Below are positions 44,595 through 56,230 of a stretch of DNA of 64,000 bases, piece after piece. Where the stretch lies: assembly GCA_035222895.1 (NCBI GenBank), contig JAVYIG010001826.1, forward strand, positions 20,001 to 84,000, written 5' to 3'. The position numbers and the translations under genes are program-made. Each line of letters starts with the position of its first letter. Position 1 is the first letter of the stretch. The notes under the pieces were generated by a model, which saw only the letters and a list, made by a program, of their open reading frames with translations, was not told the DNA's origin and ran no database searches. Source of the stretch: Strongylocentrotus droebachiensis. Lineage: Eukaryota > Echinodermata > Echinoidea > Camarodonta > Strongylocentrotidae.

Positions 44595-46427
44595 ATGGCT
44601 GATGCATTCAAGAATGCCATTGCTCAGAGTCTGGAGTGTCCTGTATGTCTGAATACCTTCACCAATCCCAAGATCCTATCTTGTTCTCACACCTACTGCA
44701 AGGCCTGTCTGGACAACCTCTTGGAATGCATGCATGATAACGACCAGATGCTCCGATGCCCTGTCTGCAGAGCTGAAACCCAGGTCCCAAACCAAGATGT
44801 CAGCAAATTACCGACAAATCTAGCTTTGAAGTCTCTCATAGAGGATGTGAAGAATCAGCATCTGTGTTGCACGAATTGTAAATCCGAGGACAAACCCCAA
44901 GCTGTTGTCTACTGTCAAGACTGTGGTATGTATCTATGTATCACTTGCCTCAACGCACACGCTCTGTGGCAAAACTTCATCAGTCATGAGGTCTTAGCCA
45001 TGAGTGAGATCGTATCAGGGAAGTTGTCAGTACGTAGATACCGTAAATGCAGGAAACACCCAAAAGAGGATGAGGAGTGCTTCTGTTCCGACTGCAGGAG
45101 ATTTGCCTGCTTCAGGTGTGTTGTCATGGAGCATACAAACGAAGGACATCGAGTCATCGAGGCAGCTGTTTATGAAATCAGCCATACGAAGAGTATCGAG
45201 GACTTCAAATCCATGGCGGACAAGAAACGCTCTTGCTTCCAGAAATACGTCGATTTCATTGATGACCAGAAGAAGCATGTGAACAATGTTCAGAAGCAGC
45301 TTACAGATGATATCAACAACGCATATGAAGAATCAGTCCGGCAGTTGACAGAAAAGAAAGAAATCGTCATTGGTGAAGTCAAGGGTAGGACCAAAGGAGT
45401 AGAGAAAGAACTGGACGAAATGAAGAAATCGGCCCAGGAGCACATCACTCACTTGACCAACATAGCTGACGTGGTAACCAATATAAAAAAGATACCTTTG
45501 GATATGGATTCTTTAGCTGCACACGACACTCTATGTCAAGACTTACAAGAGGCCTTGAAACAAGGAGATCCTGACTACAAGCAGCCGATGCAATCGAGTA
45601 AGAAAGTAAAAAGTGTCACTTTTGAGAGAAACGCTAAAATGGACGAGCAAGGTCTTGGTAAGATCGTAAGTGCAGTTGCAAAGAACATCGCTTTGCCTAC
45701 TAAGAATAGCACGAGTGCCATGGTTCGTACACCAGACGGTAGGATGGCAGTGGGGTGTTGGACAGGTGGCATAGAGATCTTCTCTGCTGATGGTCAGCAC
45801 CAGCAGAAAGTTTTCAAACACGTTGGGATTCTTGGAGTAGGGTTCCTCTCTGATGAACGGTATGTAATACTTGATGACTCAAACAATTATATCACACTAT
45901 ACACACAAGCGTACGCAAAGTTGAATGTTAGGTTTGAGACTCTGGGTTGCGATGAAGGTGGATTTCCTAGCCTCACTGTGGACAGTGATGATCAGATCTA
46001 TGTTAGCTACAGGAAAGCACAGAAGATCCAGGTATTCTCACCAGCAGGGGGAAGGGCGATCAGGGAGATACCATGTAATGGGTATGAAGTTGTGCAAATT
46101 ACTAGTTATAATGATTATCTGATCACCGCATCTGGTAACACAATACGATTGATTGACAAACAAGGTGTTGTTAAATATGAATTAGCAAAATTAGGTGGTG
46201 ATCTACGTGCTGTTGTGTCTCAAGGAAATACAATCCTGATAGCCACCGTGAAGCACAATGTAGGTTTGGTCAGCATTGATGAGTACACTAACGAGCTGAA
46301 GCATGTCCAGAACCTGATCATTGATTACAAGATTGAGAAGCCCGAGAGACAGTGGTACCTTCTCCAGCAGTACCGATCAGGAGAGATCGCTCTCTGCACT
46401 CCTGATAGACTCTATATATTCGACTGA
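44595..46427 (+). CDS. TRIM-type RING/B-box protein, copy A
   Basis: 610 residues in one exon. An N-terminal C3HC4 RING (LECPVCLNTFTNPKILSCSH to LRCPVCRAE, residues 13-60) indicates a ubiquitin ligase. Two B-boxes follow: CTNCKSEDKPQAVVYCQDC (about 92-125) and KCRKHPKEDEECFCSDCRRF (about 150-190). Next is a coiled coil (about 200-305, rich in KK, EE and Q) for dimerisation. The C-terminal half (about 355-610) has repeated beta-strand units (RMAVGCWTGGIEIFSADGQ, DQIYVSYRKAQKIQVFSP) like an NHL/WD-type propeller, the probable substrate reader. A splice acceptor (TTGCTGTAG at 44584) lies 10 nt before the ATG, so a 5' UTR exon is expected upstream. It is closest to echinoderm TRIM genes of the TRIM2/56 type. 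Paralogue: 54070-55905. Confidence 0.92.
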   Translation: MADAFKNAIAQSLECPVCLNTFTNPKILSCSHTYCKACLDNLLECMHDNDQMLRCPVCRAETQVPNQDVSKLPTNLALKSLIEDVKNQHLCCTNCKSEDKPQAVVYCQDCGMYLCITCLNAHALWQNFISHEVLAMSEIVSGKLSVRRYRKCRKHPKEDEECFCSDCRRFACFRCVVMEHTNEGHRVIEAAVYEISHTKSIEDFKSMADKKRSCFQKYVDFIDDQKKHVNNVQKQLTDDINNAYEESVRQLTEKKEIVIGEVKGRTKGVEKELDEMKKSAQEHITHLTNIADVVTNIKKIPLDMDSLAAHDTLCQDLQEALKQGDPDYKQPMQSSKKVKSVTFERNAKMDEQGLGKIVSAVAKNIALPTKNSTSAMVRTPDGRMAVGCWTGGIEIFSADGQHQQKVFKHVGILGVGFLSDERYVILDDSNNYITLYTQAYAKLNVRFETLGCDEGGFPSLTVDSDDQIYVSYRKAQKIQVFSPAGGRAIREIPCNGYEVVQITSYNDYLITASGNTIRLIDKQGVVKYELAKLGGDLRAVVSQGNTILIATVKHNVGLVSIDEYTNELKHVQNLIIDYKIEKPERQWYLLQQYRSGEIALCTPDRLYIFD

Positions 46428-47480
46428 ATTTAACCAATGATGACTCCTTACTTGCATTGTTTGACACTGCTCTCTTCAAGCCCGCATGAAGACGGATGGG
46501 GGGGGGGGGGGGGGGGGGGGGGGGCTGCGACCGATCCTTTTTATTTCACATAATATTTTGTTTTTAAATAGACCACTCCCCGCAGCCCCCCTTTTTTGTC
46601 GATTAATTTAGGGCAACACCCAGGCGGTCCCTATCACCATTTCAAATATAATAACGGCGCCCCTGTTCTCAAAGACACAGCAATACAATTTTCAAGACAA
46701 TGCTCTCTGTATTAAAAAGGGAAGCCCTTGCCTGCTGGTATGTTCGAGCCAGGCCAGAAAAACAGGCCTGTTTTTTATGTGACTTCATAAAGTAAGGATA
46801 TATATAACATCCAGTGGAATCAGTTATATCTTGAACTAGATGAAATGGAGTCTTGATGAATGTTTTAGAAATGATATTCCTAGATCATGTATATAGATCA
46901 ATTTGAATGATTGAACCTTTCTAAAATACAAAAAGTAACCTTTCTTTTAATGTACCTCTGATGTGTTTATCTTTCAAGATTTTGTTGTTGTTGATGACTC
47001 TACATATGAATGTGACATTTTTGGTAGCTGTTGTAAATATATAAATGATGTAGACACAATTTCATTATCGTGGACTAAAAGATTATTTTACAGTAGGAGA
47101 TAATCATCCTAGTAATGGAAATTGTATATATTGCTGTTAAATACATTGAATATTTTTCCTTCATTTTCTACATTGAATTTCAGATCAGTTTTTATATTTT
47201 TACCAAGAATCATGAGAGGGAATGCCACTTTTTTTTAAATATTTCTATTTCTAACAATTTATCTAGTTGTGTTTAAAGAGGTTTGTTTTTAAAGCCGACC
47301 TATTGATTGTATGATGTACGTTGCAAAAGTACTGTAATAGCAAATGTCAAACATAAGGGTTGATATTTTCATCTGAAAGACTTTCATATGCTGTTGTCTG
47401 TTTTCTTTGTTAATTTTCCATCTAGCAAGGAAAGGGGGAGAAATAGCAGTTTAGCTTGTTTTTGTCAATAAAAATTTCAT
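46428..47480 (+). other. Probable 3' UTR of TRIM A with polyadenylation signal
   Basis: Contains a G-run at about 46499-46524. Similarity to the DNA after TRIM B is patchy (for example TGTTTATCTTTCAAGATTTTG near 46965 against 56503). AATAAA at 47467-47472 is a candidate signal. No further coding frame is seen. Confidence 0.45.
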
Positions 47481-48250
47481 GTTATATTATGTCATGAACT
47501 GTGATGTAAATCCCATCAGCAGTATTTGAACTTTTTACAAAAAATGACGCTATACACACATACCAAACACGACATGCAACACGTGCAAACTATCATCTTC
47601 TTCTTACCAGGGCCCTGTCTTTGATAAAGAGTCGATATCAATCACAAATATGTACATTAGAGATAGGAGACTCCAAACTTGCGATTGATTGGAGGACTTG
47701 CGATTGTTTTGGATCAATTGTAACTCTTTGTAAGACGGGTCCAGGAGAGTTTTCGCCTAAAAATCTATTTCATACACAGGACCAAATTTCTGGACCACCA
47801 TTGATCCGAATCTCAAACAGCTTAAAAATTGTGGCAGCTTTAAAAAAACTTATCAAATTGTTATTATTGATCTCGTACGTGTAATGCACAACTATATTGT
47901 TTTTTTCCGACCTTGAACTTTCTATTTTAAAACTTCCTTTTCTCTCTTCTCATTCTTCTTCTGATTCCCATTCTTTACCTTCTCTTCCCAGTTTTCCTAC
48001 ATCCATCATCCATATAATTTCATTGTTTTTTTTTCTGTATACTTGCTTTTTAATTATTATACTTCTACCTTACTATGAATGAAAAAATTATTTTGAGGAA
48101 CTTAAATTCTACAAGCTATATGCTTTTTATCGAGTTCCTTTTTTTCACATGTAATTTCGAAATTATTTAGTGTAAATGCCATACAAACTTATGCTGTGTA
48201 GATGTCTTTATTGCTCACAAATATCAATTTTGTAAATATGCTATGTTTTG

Positions 48251-48264
48251 CAGTGGCGGATCCA

Positions 48265-48301
<37 letters not shown>

Positions 48302-48725
48302 GGGGCACGTGCCCCCCCCCCCCCCGGCCAAAAACTATATGTTAAAAGCAGCCCTAAATTCGCCCAAAATAAACTGAAAAACAGGGACGTGCCCCACCGG
48401 CCCCCAAAAACGTATACATTTTGTTATAAAAAGATAATAATAATAAAAAACAAATGCCAATGGCTGACCTAAAAAGGTGACCTTACCCCCCCCCCAACGG
48501 AGCAAAATGTCAAATTAAAAAATTTCGTGACCCCCCCCCCCCCCTTTCAAAAAAAGTGTCCTCTTACCCCCCCCCCCCCCCCCCCCCCCCGCTTATTCAG
48601 CGGCTGGCTGAGTCGTTGCAAAACAAATTGGGGACTAAAAAAAATATATATATATGTTCTCTTTCCCACCGTGTGCTCCCCCGTGTGCCCCCCCCCCCGG
48701 TAAGAAATTCATGGATCCGCCCCTG
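48251..48725. mobile_element. hAT-like GGATCC element
   Basis: CAGTGGCGGATCCAGGGGG at the left and ATGGATCCGCCCCTG at the right, with long G/C runs at 48267-48296, 48312-48325, 48532-48544 and 48569-48590. It is the same family as 11896-12214. The target duplication is not clean. Confidence 0.65.
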
Positions 48726-48795
48726 TTTTGTTAATGTATTGTATTTTGTTCATGTGGAATAAAAGAAACTAAACTAAACTGAAACTGAATTATAT
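48726..48795 (+). repeat. LINE-like 3' tail
   Basis: GTGGAATAAAAGAAACTAAAC followed by ACTAA-type repeats: a polyadenylation signal plus pentamer tail. The preceding LINE body was not recognised. Confidence 0.35.
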
Positions 48796-49854
48796 CTTTT
48801 TTAAGCTCGGTCACTTTAAGGTTACTGCTAGCTACTACCTACCAAGCAACTTTGATATATGTGTTCCGATGTATATACTCTATTATTTTTGTGTAACATT
48901 GGCGAACACCCCCTAAAAGTAATTTTATCAAATTTAATAGCGGGGGGGGGGGGTGGACGTGCAAGGGTGTATTAAATGGGTACTCTAGAGGGAGCTTGTC
49001 TAACATAGTATACCACTGCTATAAAAGAAATGTACTCCGGTTTTTTATGCAGATATATTAGGGACTTTTAGATTTGCGTGGACTGATACGTGTGACTTCC
49101 ATTCAAGGCAGTGCATTAAAAGGACGTCGACCGTAGCAATCCCCATTGTCTTCGTGCGAATCTAAAAGTCCCTATTGTCTATAGAGTACCGAAGCTGTGA
49201 CGTCATAACAATCTATTTTTTAGAATTTCTCAAAAAAAAATATTCATTTCCCGAAAAATCATAATAATAATGTCCAAATGTCGAAAAACAAACTGAATAT
49301 GTTAAGTATTGGCTGAGATATGACCATCTGAATAAATATATTTCCTATAGGAACTCAGTGTTATATGCTCTGACTCCTAATGGTATTATTTTTGATGCTT
49401 TTTCGGGAAATGAAGAACAAATTGAGAAATTCTAAGAATAAAATGTTGATGACGTCACACTTCACCACTCTATTGTGATCGAGACGTCATCCCTTCATCC
49501 TCACAGCCAGCATGACTTTGAACCTTTCTCCTTACTATTGTAGATAATTTGTCTACGGTAGCCACCCAAACTTGCATGAGTTATTGTTCATAATACCGTT
49601 ATATTGCTTACAAAATAAATTTTAATTCACATCGAATTCAGTCTGAATTGTACATGAATTTCATACATCGCACAGTTGTAAGAGCTTTTGTGCAAGAGAG
49701 TCGCATTAAAGGGCAATCCAACTTTGAAATTATTTTATTTTTCAAAGCAATTAATGAGAGAAACAGAATGGAGAACGTTTGAAATAAATTTGATAAATTT
49801 GATGTACAAACGTATCAATGATAACTGAATTTCCCGTAATGAGGGACACATATA

Positions 49855-50190
49855 AAAACTTAAAAGGGGCACTTCTTAGAAGGGAAAATGCACTCATTAA
49901 AAAAGTAAAGGGAAACATAATCATATCAGATTTAGATAGGGTCACTTATCAAAGGTGGAAAGGGGGCATTTATTAAAAAAAGGATATGAGAAAAGAGAAG
50001 AGGTACTAATCAGAAAGCAAAAGGGACACTTGTCTTAGTAAAAGGGGCACTTATCAGAGGTAGAAAGGAGGTACTGCTTGCACCTGAAAAGGGGCACTTA
50101 TGATAAAGGGAAAGGAGAATTTACTAAAAAGTAAAAGGGCAATTTTAAAAGTTAAATGGGCGCCTATCCGAGTACCGCCTCTGACTAAAA
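49855..50190. repeat. Degenerate short tandem array, AAAGGGGCACTTATCA type
   Basis: About 12 diverged units of 20-30 bp such as AAAAGGGGCACTTCTTAGAA, AGGGTCACTTATCAAAGGTG, AAAGGGGCACTTATCAGAGG and AAAGGGGCACTTATGATAAA, ending in GGCGCCTATCCGAGTACCGC. It is duplicated at 59515-59850. Confidence 0.75.
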
Positions 50191-52099
50191 ATACATTTTG
50201 AATAGTATATTAGTATATTTTCCTTTAAACTTGAATTTGCTTTTGGACTAACTAATAAAGTTACATGTTGAAAATGTTTCAGACCAGCAAACTGTCGGAA
50301 TATCATAAAAACTATGAAATGAATTTATTTTGCACAGCTTGTAGAACCAACTTGAGAGGGATATAGAAATATAATAACAAAATATACTGGAAAATTTGAA
50401 GGAACATACATGATGTAGATATAAAAAGATAGACTGAAGGAAATAGATGATTTAAGAGAGAAGGAATAGAACGAGGGATGGTCGGAATAGTGGATGCGTA
50501 GAGGCTTTTATGAACATGTTTTTGTGTGTAAGAGAGAACAAGAATATGGGTCTATTGTGTACGGGGGGGGGGGGGGGAGTACTCACATATTAGGACATAC
50601 GAGTGTCTGCCGCTCTAATGGGTCACTTTCCCACATAAAAATCCTTAAAAATTATGGGTCTCACTTTTAACAAAAATACCATTAAAAATGGGTCCGTTTT
50701 TTCAAAATTTCTCAAATTTGTAAATTTCCGGGTGTTTGCATGATGATGATTATGAATGATGACAGTTACCATGGTGATGGTAATAATAATAATAACAGAA
50801 CTGCTTTCAATATAATTATACTAATTTCAGAAATATGACCATAATTAAGAACGACAATCGTTTGTGGCATTAAACCTTACGATTTTAAAGGAATCAAAGC
50901 GTAAGAAAAGCTCAAGAGAAAAACCAAAACTCAATCAAAATAATTATGTCATCGGTTAAAAATTGAATATATATATTACATCTTCTTCTATCCTGCCTTA
51001 ATGGGCAATCCAGCCTTAGTAAAAGTTCCTTTTCTTTTAAAGCAGAGAAATAAGAGAAACAGAATGGAGAAAGTGAAATCTGTGGCTTGTACATGGAGTC
51101 AAAATTCAAGACCGAGAATCCATAAACTGAGCTGCACTTACAACAATTGTATTTATGCCAGATATGAGAGTATTTGGGGTTTGCAGAGTAGGTACAGGTG
51201 AACGGGCCTATTTTGTTTAGGGTGATTTGGGGGGGGGGGGCGGGGTCGAGGTAAAGTCTATCTCGAATATCAACTTCCAGAAGTCAAGACAAAAAATAGC
51301 CACACAGTATTATAGTGCCAATATTGCCATTTCATTGTCATTTATATATATATATATATAGCCTTTTCGTACAGCTCAGTTATAGGCTGACTGTTGAATA
51401 TTGTTGCAGTACGTTTCTAACTTACTTATTCTAAATTTATTTTCCTTTTATTTCATTCTCTTTAAATTTCTTCGACTATTTTTTCTATGCAATGCATTGT
51501 TCTAGAGGGCGTACTCGACACGCGTTCTTTATTGTGTCCAAACTGAACATGCTCTTAAAATAATTTTTGTCAATATATGTATTTACATTTTTTTCACTTG
51601 AGTATTTATTATTGTTGATATAAAAAATAATGAAAGAATAAAAGAAAACAAATGTTACTCTGAATGGAATTGAACTGGTTTGAAGTACAAAAATATATAT
51701 CAGGACATACAAAATAAAATATGAACATATAAATATGATAATAGGCTTTTATTTAGGATATTACGCAACCACCAGAATCACATGTCGGTTGCTCTTGCCC
51801 GAATACATTATTTGCAACTTTAAAATTCGGGGGGGGGGGGGGGTATGGGCGCAGCACTTTCGACTCCATGTCTTGTAGGCCTATGAAACTTTGGCCGCTA
51901 AACAACCCTAACAAATAAACAACCTAAAACTATAATAAATCGAACAAATTCTGAGCTCTCTCAACCAGATGGTGAATAATCAAATAAATGTAAAGATCTA
52001 AGATTGAATATCTTTTTTTTATTATTCCCCTTTCCGGATCTGTTTAGCATGTTTAGCGCCATCTCCGAGATCGAGTTTTTATTGTGCGATCATTTTTGA

Positions 52100-52283
52100 C
52101 TAGGCGTTGTGGCGTGCGCCTGTAATCCAGCTAAAAGTGGAAGTTACAAACTGATTCAGCAGAGGACACAGGTTCGAAACTGAGTCACGTCTTTCGGATG
52201 GTGACGTTTAAAGGTCGGTCCCCAGACGTAAATAATCATATCTGATTGATACACGTCTGTAAAAACCCAATACACACACACGG
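52100..52283 (+). mobile_element. SINE with 7SL/Alu-like head and (AC)n tail, copy 1
   Basis: Starts TAGGCGTTGTGGCGTGCGCC then TGTAATCCAGC, very like the 5' domain of 7SL RNA and Alu (GGTGGC.CGTGCCTGTA.TCCCAGC). A B-box-like CAGGTTCGAAACTGAG follows near 52171, then a unique body (CACGTCTTTCGGATGGTGAC) and CTGTAAAAACCCAAT with an (AC)n tail. The matching site in block B (about 61945) reads straight through without it, so this is a real insertion. A second copy is at 58785-58987. Confidence 0.7.
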
Positions 52284-53278
52284 ATGTCAAAGGTTGTTGG
52301 GAATTTCCCAGAACCTAAAAATAGATTGACAAGCTAAATACATGCATGTATGTATATAGTACTGATTTTGATCAGTACACCAGTCCATTGTAAAGGCAAA
52401 TTACATACATGTTTGCTGATTTAATATAACACCTAGACCGATACGTAATTGCGGAAAAAGAGGTGAGTGAATTAAAATGTCTTTGTCATTACTAAAAAAA
52501 ATAAAAAAATATCGGTATTTTTTTAAAATATATCCGTTTAACATTGACGCATAAATATAATAATAGGCAGACTCCTAGTATGTACATGTATGTGTGTGGG
52601 GGGACGGGACGGGTGGCTGGGCATACATTTGTTCCATACAAACGCTAGGCAAACTGACATCGAGGTTTTATTGGGTGATCTTAATCTGGTTGTATGTCAA
52701 GATTTGGTGGGAATTCCCAGTCACTAAAAATAGACTGAGAGACTAAATACATACACGTTAATACTATAGTACCACTTATGATGAGAGGGCTATTACATTG
52801 TAAACGTCAACAGTATATATGACTTGTTTATTGATTTGATTTAATGAGGAAAAACGAGGTGAGTGAATTTAAATGTCTGTCATTTCAAAAAGAGATACCG
52901 TGACAATTTATGATATTTCATTTCATATTGTTCTATACGACTTGTCTAGGCTGATGCCCAGACACTTTTGAGGCTTTGTTTGTATCTGGTTCAGTAAAAT
53001 CATCATTTTCCTTTGGCTGAAATGGGTGGGTCTCGGTCTAGATGTAATTTCAGTTGATAAATGGAAAGCGATTGAGCTAAGGCCGAGAAAAAACAAGCAC
53101 ATGTAAAACTTCTTACTCTCCGTTTGTCCTGTGGAAAACGACGATTTTGGTATGTTGCAGTGAATCAAATTAGAAATTCGTCATGAATTATTGTTCTACA
53201 AACATTAAAAAAATAAAAAATAATAGCATATTCATAAATTATGTGCATAAGTACATGTAAATTGAGTACTGCCTTTGA
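52284..53278. other. Non-coding remainder of block A
   Basis: Shares blocks with 61945-63180 (GTTGGTGGGAATTCCCAGTC at 52708 against 62884). No gene was recognised. Confidence 0.5.
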
Positions 53279-53395
53279 CAGGGGCGGATCCAGCCGGCGG
53301 CAAGGGAGGGGCCAAATAGGGGGCCCGAATTTGTGAGAAAATATTTAGCGCCGAATCAGCCAGCCGGCGAATAAGCAGGGGGGAGGGGGGAATAA
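53279..53395. mobile_element. GGATCC-element fragment
   Basis: CAGGGGCGGATCCAGCCGG then CCGGCG-containing inverted words and a G-rich part. It is absent from the matching part of block B (about 63820-63910). The right end is not clear. Confidence 0.45.
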
Positions 53396-54069
53396 GATAT
53401 GTTTATCTGCATCATACATGTATCTGAAGGTAGATCATGGATTATATTACTTTCGTTCAAAGGTCCGAATTTGTAATACTTGGCCTTAGATTAATTAAGA
53501 ATAATGTATATAATGATTATTTCTTCCAATTATTGTTGTTATTATCATTATCATCATCATCATCATTAGCAATATTACCATTACTATTGTTATTATCATT
53601 ATTATTTTCATCATTATCATTTCCCCTATAATAATATACTTTTTCACAATGTATATTTAATATTATAACAATTATCTTGGATCCCATGGGGTTGACTGAA
53701 CTGGGTGTCCTTCCGACTTCATTATTGTCTTCTTCTTTTCTCTTTTACATTGTATATTATGTTTGTTTTAAATGTCTGTTTATGTTGTAAATGTTTCGTA
53801 TATGTTTTTCATGTTTTTAATGTGAGTTTGGAGAATTAAAAAAAAAAAAAAAAAACTTGGTTTATTAAAATTCATTTTGTATTACTACATTCAGTTGATG
53901 AATAACATGAAATATTTGTAATCAAGATATAACGGAATAAATTTTGCAGGAAAAAAATGTTAGGAAAATGATAAACACTCCTCTTTAATACCGAGATTAA
54001 TCAAATTTAGCTGCACTAATTAGTGTATTTTTCCTTTCCTTTTTTCTCTTATCCGATAGAAATCGAATC

Positions 54070-55905
54070 ATGGCTGATGCATTACAGAATGTAATTGCTC
54101 AGAGTCTGGAGTGTCCTGTATGTCTGAATACCTTCACCGATCCCAAGATCCTGTCTTGTTCTCACAACTTCTGCAAGGCCTGTCTGAACAACCTCTTGAA
54201 ATGCCATGGTAACGACCAGATGCTCCGATGCCCTGTCTGCAGAGCTGAAACCCAGGTCCCAAACAAAGATGTCAACAAATTACCGGCAAATCTAGCTTTG
54301 ATGTCTCTCATAAAGGACATGAAGAATCAACATCAGCTTTGCACAAATTGTAAATCCGATGACAAACCACAAGCTGTTGTCTACTGTCAAGACTGTGGCA
54401 TGTATCTCTGCATCACTTGCCACAAAGCACACTCTCTTTGGCAAAACTTCATAAGTCATGAGGTTCTAGCCATGAGTGAGATCGTATCAGGGAAGGTGTC
54501 AGTGCGTAGATACCGTAAATGCAGGAAACACCCCAAGGAAGATGAGGAGTGCTTCTGTTCCGACTGCAGGAAATTTGCCTGCTTCAGGTGTGTTGTCATG
54601 GAGCATAAAGACGATGGACATCGGGTCACCGAGGCAGCTGTTTATGAAAGCAGCCATTTGAAAAGTATCGAGGACCTCAAATCCAAGGCGGACAAGAAAC
54701 GCTTTTGCTTTCAGAAATATGTTGATTTCATTGATGAACAGAAGGAGCGTGTGAGCAATGTTCACAAGCAGTGTACAGATGATATCAACGAGGCATTTGA
54801 GGAATCAGTCCAGCAGTTGACAGAGAAGAAAGACATCCTGATTGGTGAAGTCAAGGGTAAGACCGAAGGAGTAGAGAAAGCACTGGACGAAATGAAGAAA
54901 TCAGCTCAGGAGCACATCACTCACTTGACCGCCATAGCTGACGTGGTAACCAAAAGGACAAGGATACCGTTTGATATGGATGCTTTGGCTGCACATGACA
55001 CTCTATGTCAAGACTTACAAGAGGCCCTGAAACAAGCAGATCCTGACTATAAGCAGCCGATGCAATCGAGCAAGAAAGGGGAAAGTATCACTTTCAAGAG
55101 AAACGTTGGAATGGAGGAGCTAACTCTCGGTAAGATCGTACATGTAGTTGCAAAGAACATCGCTTTGCCTACTAAGAATAGCATGAGTGCCATGATAAGT
55201 ACACCAGACGGTAGGATGGCAGTGGGATGTATTACAGGGGGTGTCCATATGTTCTCTGCTGATGGCCAGATCCAGCAGACGGTTTTCAAGGATGTTAGGA
55301 TTCGTGGGGTAGGGTACCTCTGGGATGGTCGTTATGTTATACTTGATGGCTCAAACTATATCACACTGTACACGGTGGAGTACACAAAGTTGAATGTAAT
55401 ATTTGACACTCTGATCATGAGGCACGATGAAGGTGAATGGGCTAGCCTCACTGTAGACGGTGATGATCGGATCTATGTTAGCTACAGGAAAGCTAAAAAG
55501 ATCCAGGTATTCTCAACAGCAAGTAGAAAGGCGATCAGGGAGATACAATGTGATGGGTATAGACCTGAGCATATCACTAGTTGTAATCAATACATCATGA
55601 TCACTGCATCTGGTAATGCAATACGATTGATTGACAAACAAGGTGTTGTAAAATATGAATTGACGGGAATAGATTATTTTCCATACGCCACTGTGTCTAA
55701 TTGGAATACAATCCTGATAGCCACCGTGAAGCACGATGTAGGTTTGGTCAGTATTGATGAGTATACTAATGAGCTGAGGCATGTCCAGACCCTTATCATT
55801 GATTACAAGATTGAGAAGCCCAAGAAATATTCGTACTATCTCCAGCAGTACCGATCAGGAGAGATCGCTCTCTGCACTCCTGATAGACTATACATATTCG
55901 ACTGA
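54070..55905 (+). CDS. TRIM-type RING/B-box protein, copy B
   Basis: 611 residues, one exon, collinear with copy A. RING LECPVCLNTFTDPKILSCSH to LRCPVCRAE, B-box 1 CTNCKSDDKPQAVVYCQDC, B-box 2 KCRKHPKEDEECFCSDCRKF, coiled coil with QLTEKKDILIGEVKGKTEG, and a propeller-like C-terminal half ending CTPDRLYIFD as in copy A. The RING, B-boxes and last residues are nearly identical, while the propeller carries more replacements (GCITGGVHMFSADGQIQQ against GCWTGGIEIFSADGQHQQ). Such a pattern fits divergence in target recognition. All zinc ligands are kept, so it looks functional. A splice acceptor (CCGATAG) sits just before the ATG. Confidence 0.92.
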   Translation: MADALQNVIAQSLECPVCLNTFTDPKILSCSHNFCKACLNNLLKCHGNDQMLRCPVCRAETQVPNKDVNKLPANLALMSLIKDMKNQHQLCTNCKSDDKPQAVVYCQDCGMYLCITCHKAHSLWQNFISHEVLAMSEIVSGKVSVRRYRKCRKHPKEDEECFCSDCRKFACFRCVVMEHKDDGHRVTEAAVYESSHLKSIEDLKSKADKKRFCFQKYVDFIDEQKERVSNVHKQCTDDINEAFEESVQQLTEKKDILIGEVKGKTEGVEKALDEMKKSAQEHITHLTAIADVVTKRTRIPFDMDALAAHDTLCQDLQEALKQADPDYKQPMQSSKKGESITFKRNVGMEELTLGKIVHVVAKNIALPTKNSMSAMISTPDGRMAVGCITGGVHMFSADGQIQQTVFKDVRIRGVGYLWDGRYVILDGSNYITLYTVEYTKLNVIFDTLIMRHDEGEWASLTVDGDDRIYVSYRKAKKIQVFSTASRKAIREIQCDGYRPEHITSCNQYIMITASGNAIRLIDKQGVVKYELTGIDYFPYATVSNWNTILIATVKHDVGLVSIDEYTNELRHVQTLIIDYKIEKPKKYSYYLQQYRSGEIALCTPDRLYIFD

Positions 55906-56230
55906 ACATAATGGATGACTCCCCATTTCTAGCACTGTAGATACCACTGTCTTCAGGCCCGTATGAAAATGGGGGGGGGGGGGGGGGGGTGCGATGTGTG
56001 CGACTAGACCACTTTCTTTTCTTGTCAAAGCAGGCACTCTGAAATATTTAGAAGTTCATAATATTTTGTTAAAAATGAACCCGCCCCCTTTTTAAAAACT
56101 TCTAATAAGTCCTGTTATTTATGTGAATGTATAAGTAGGTATAAACAAACTAGATAAAAAAGGAGTTTTAATCAATGTTTTAGAAATCATATCCCCAGAT
56201 AATGTAGATGAATTTGAATGATTGAACCTT

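Larger units (their letters stand above)
49515..53500. repeat. Segmental duplication, downstream part of block A
   Basis: Collinear with 59155-64000. Shared anchors include GAATTGTACATGAATTTCATACATCGCACAG (49646 / 59314, with mismatches), the GGGGCACTT array, GCCTATCCGAGTACCGCCTC (50163 / 59825), CAGTACGTTTCTAACTTACT (51407 / 61038), CCTAGACCGATACG (52432 / 62088), and GTGCATAAGTACATG at 53242 / 63802. Local differences are insertions in one copy or the other. Confidence 0.85.

Noticed and set aside
46499-46524. G-runs as a functional quadruplex element of TRIM transcripts
   Set aside because: Similar runs occur in many unrelated repeats here (11998, 48267, 50567, 51831). Their length probably reflects unstable homopolymers or sequencing error; no specific role is supported.
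49855-50190. CRISPR-like array
   Set aside because: Units are diverged with no unique spacers of constant size, and the context is animal genomic DNA.
52100-52283. Functional 7SL RNA gene
   Set aside because: Only the first 30-odd bases resemble 7SL. The rest is a different body with an (AC)n tail, and the copy is an insertion absent from the paralogous block.
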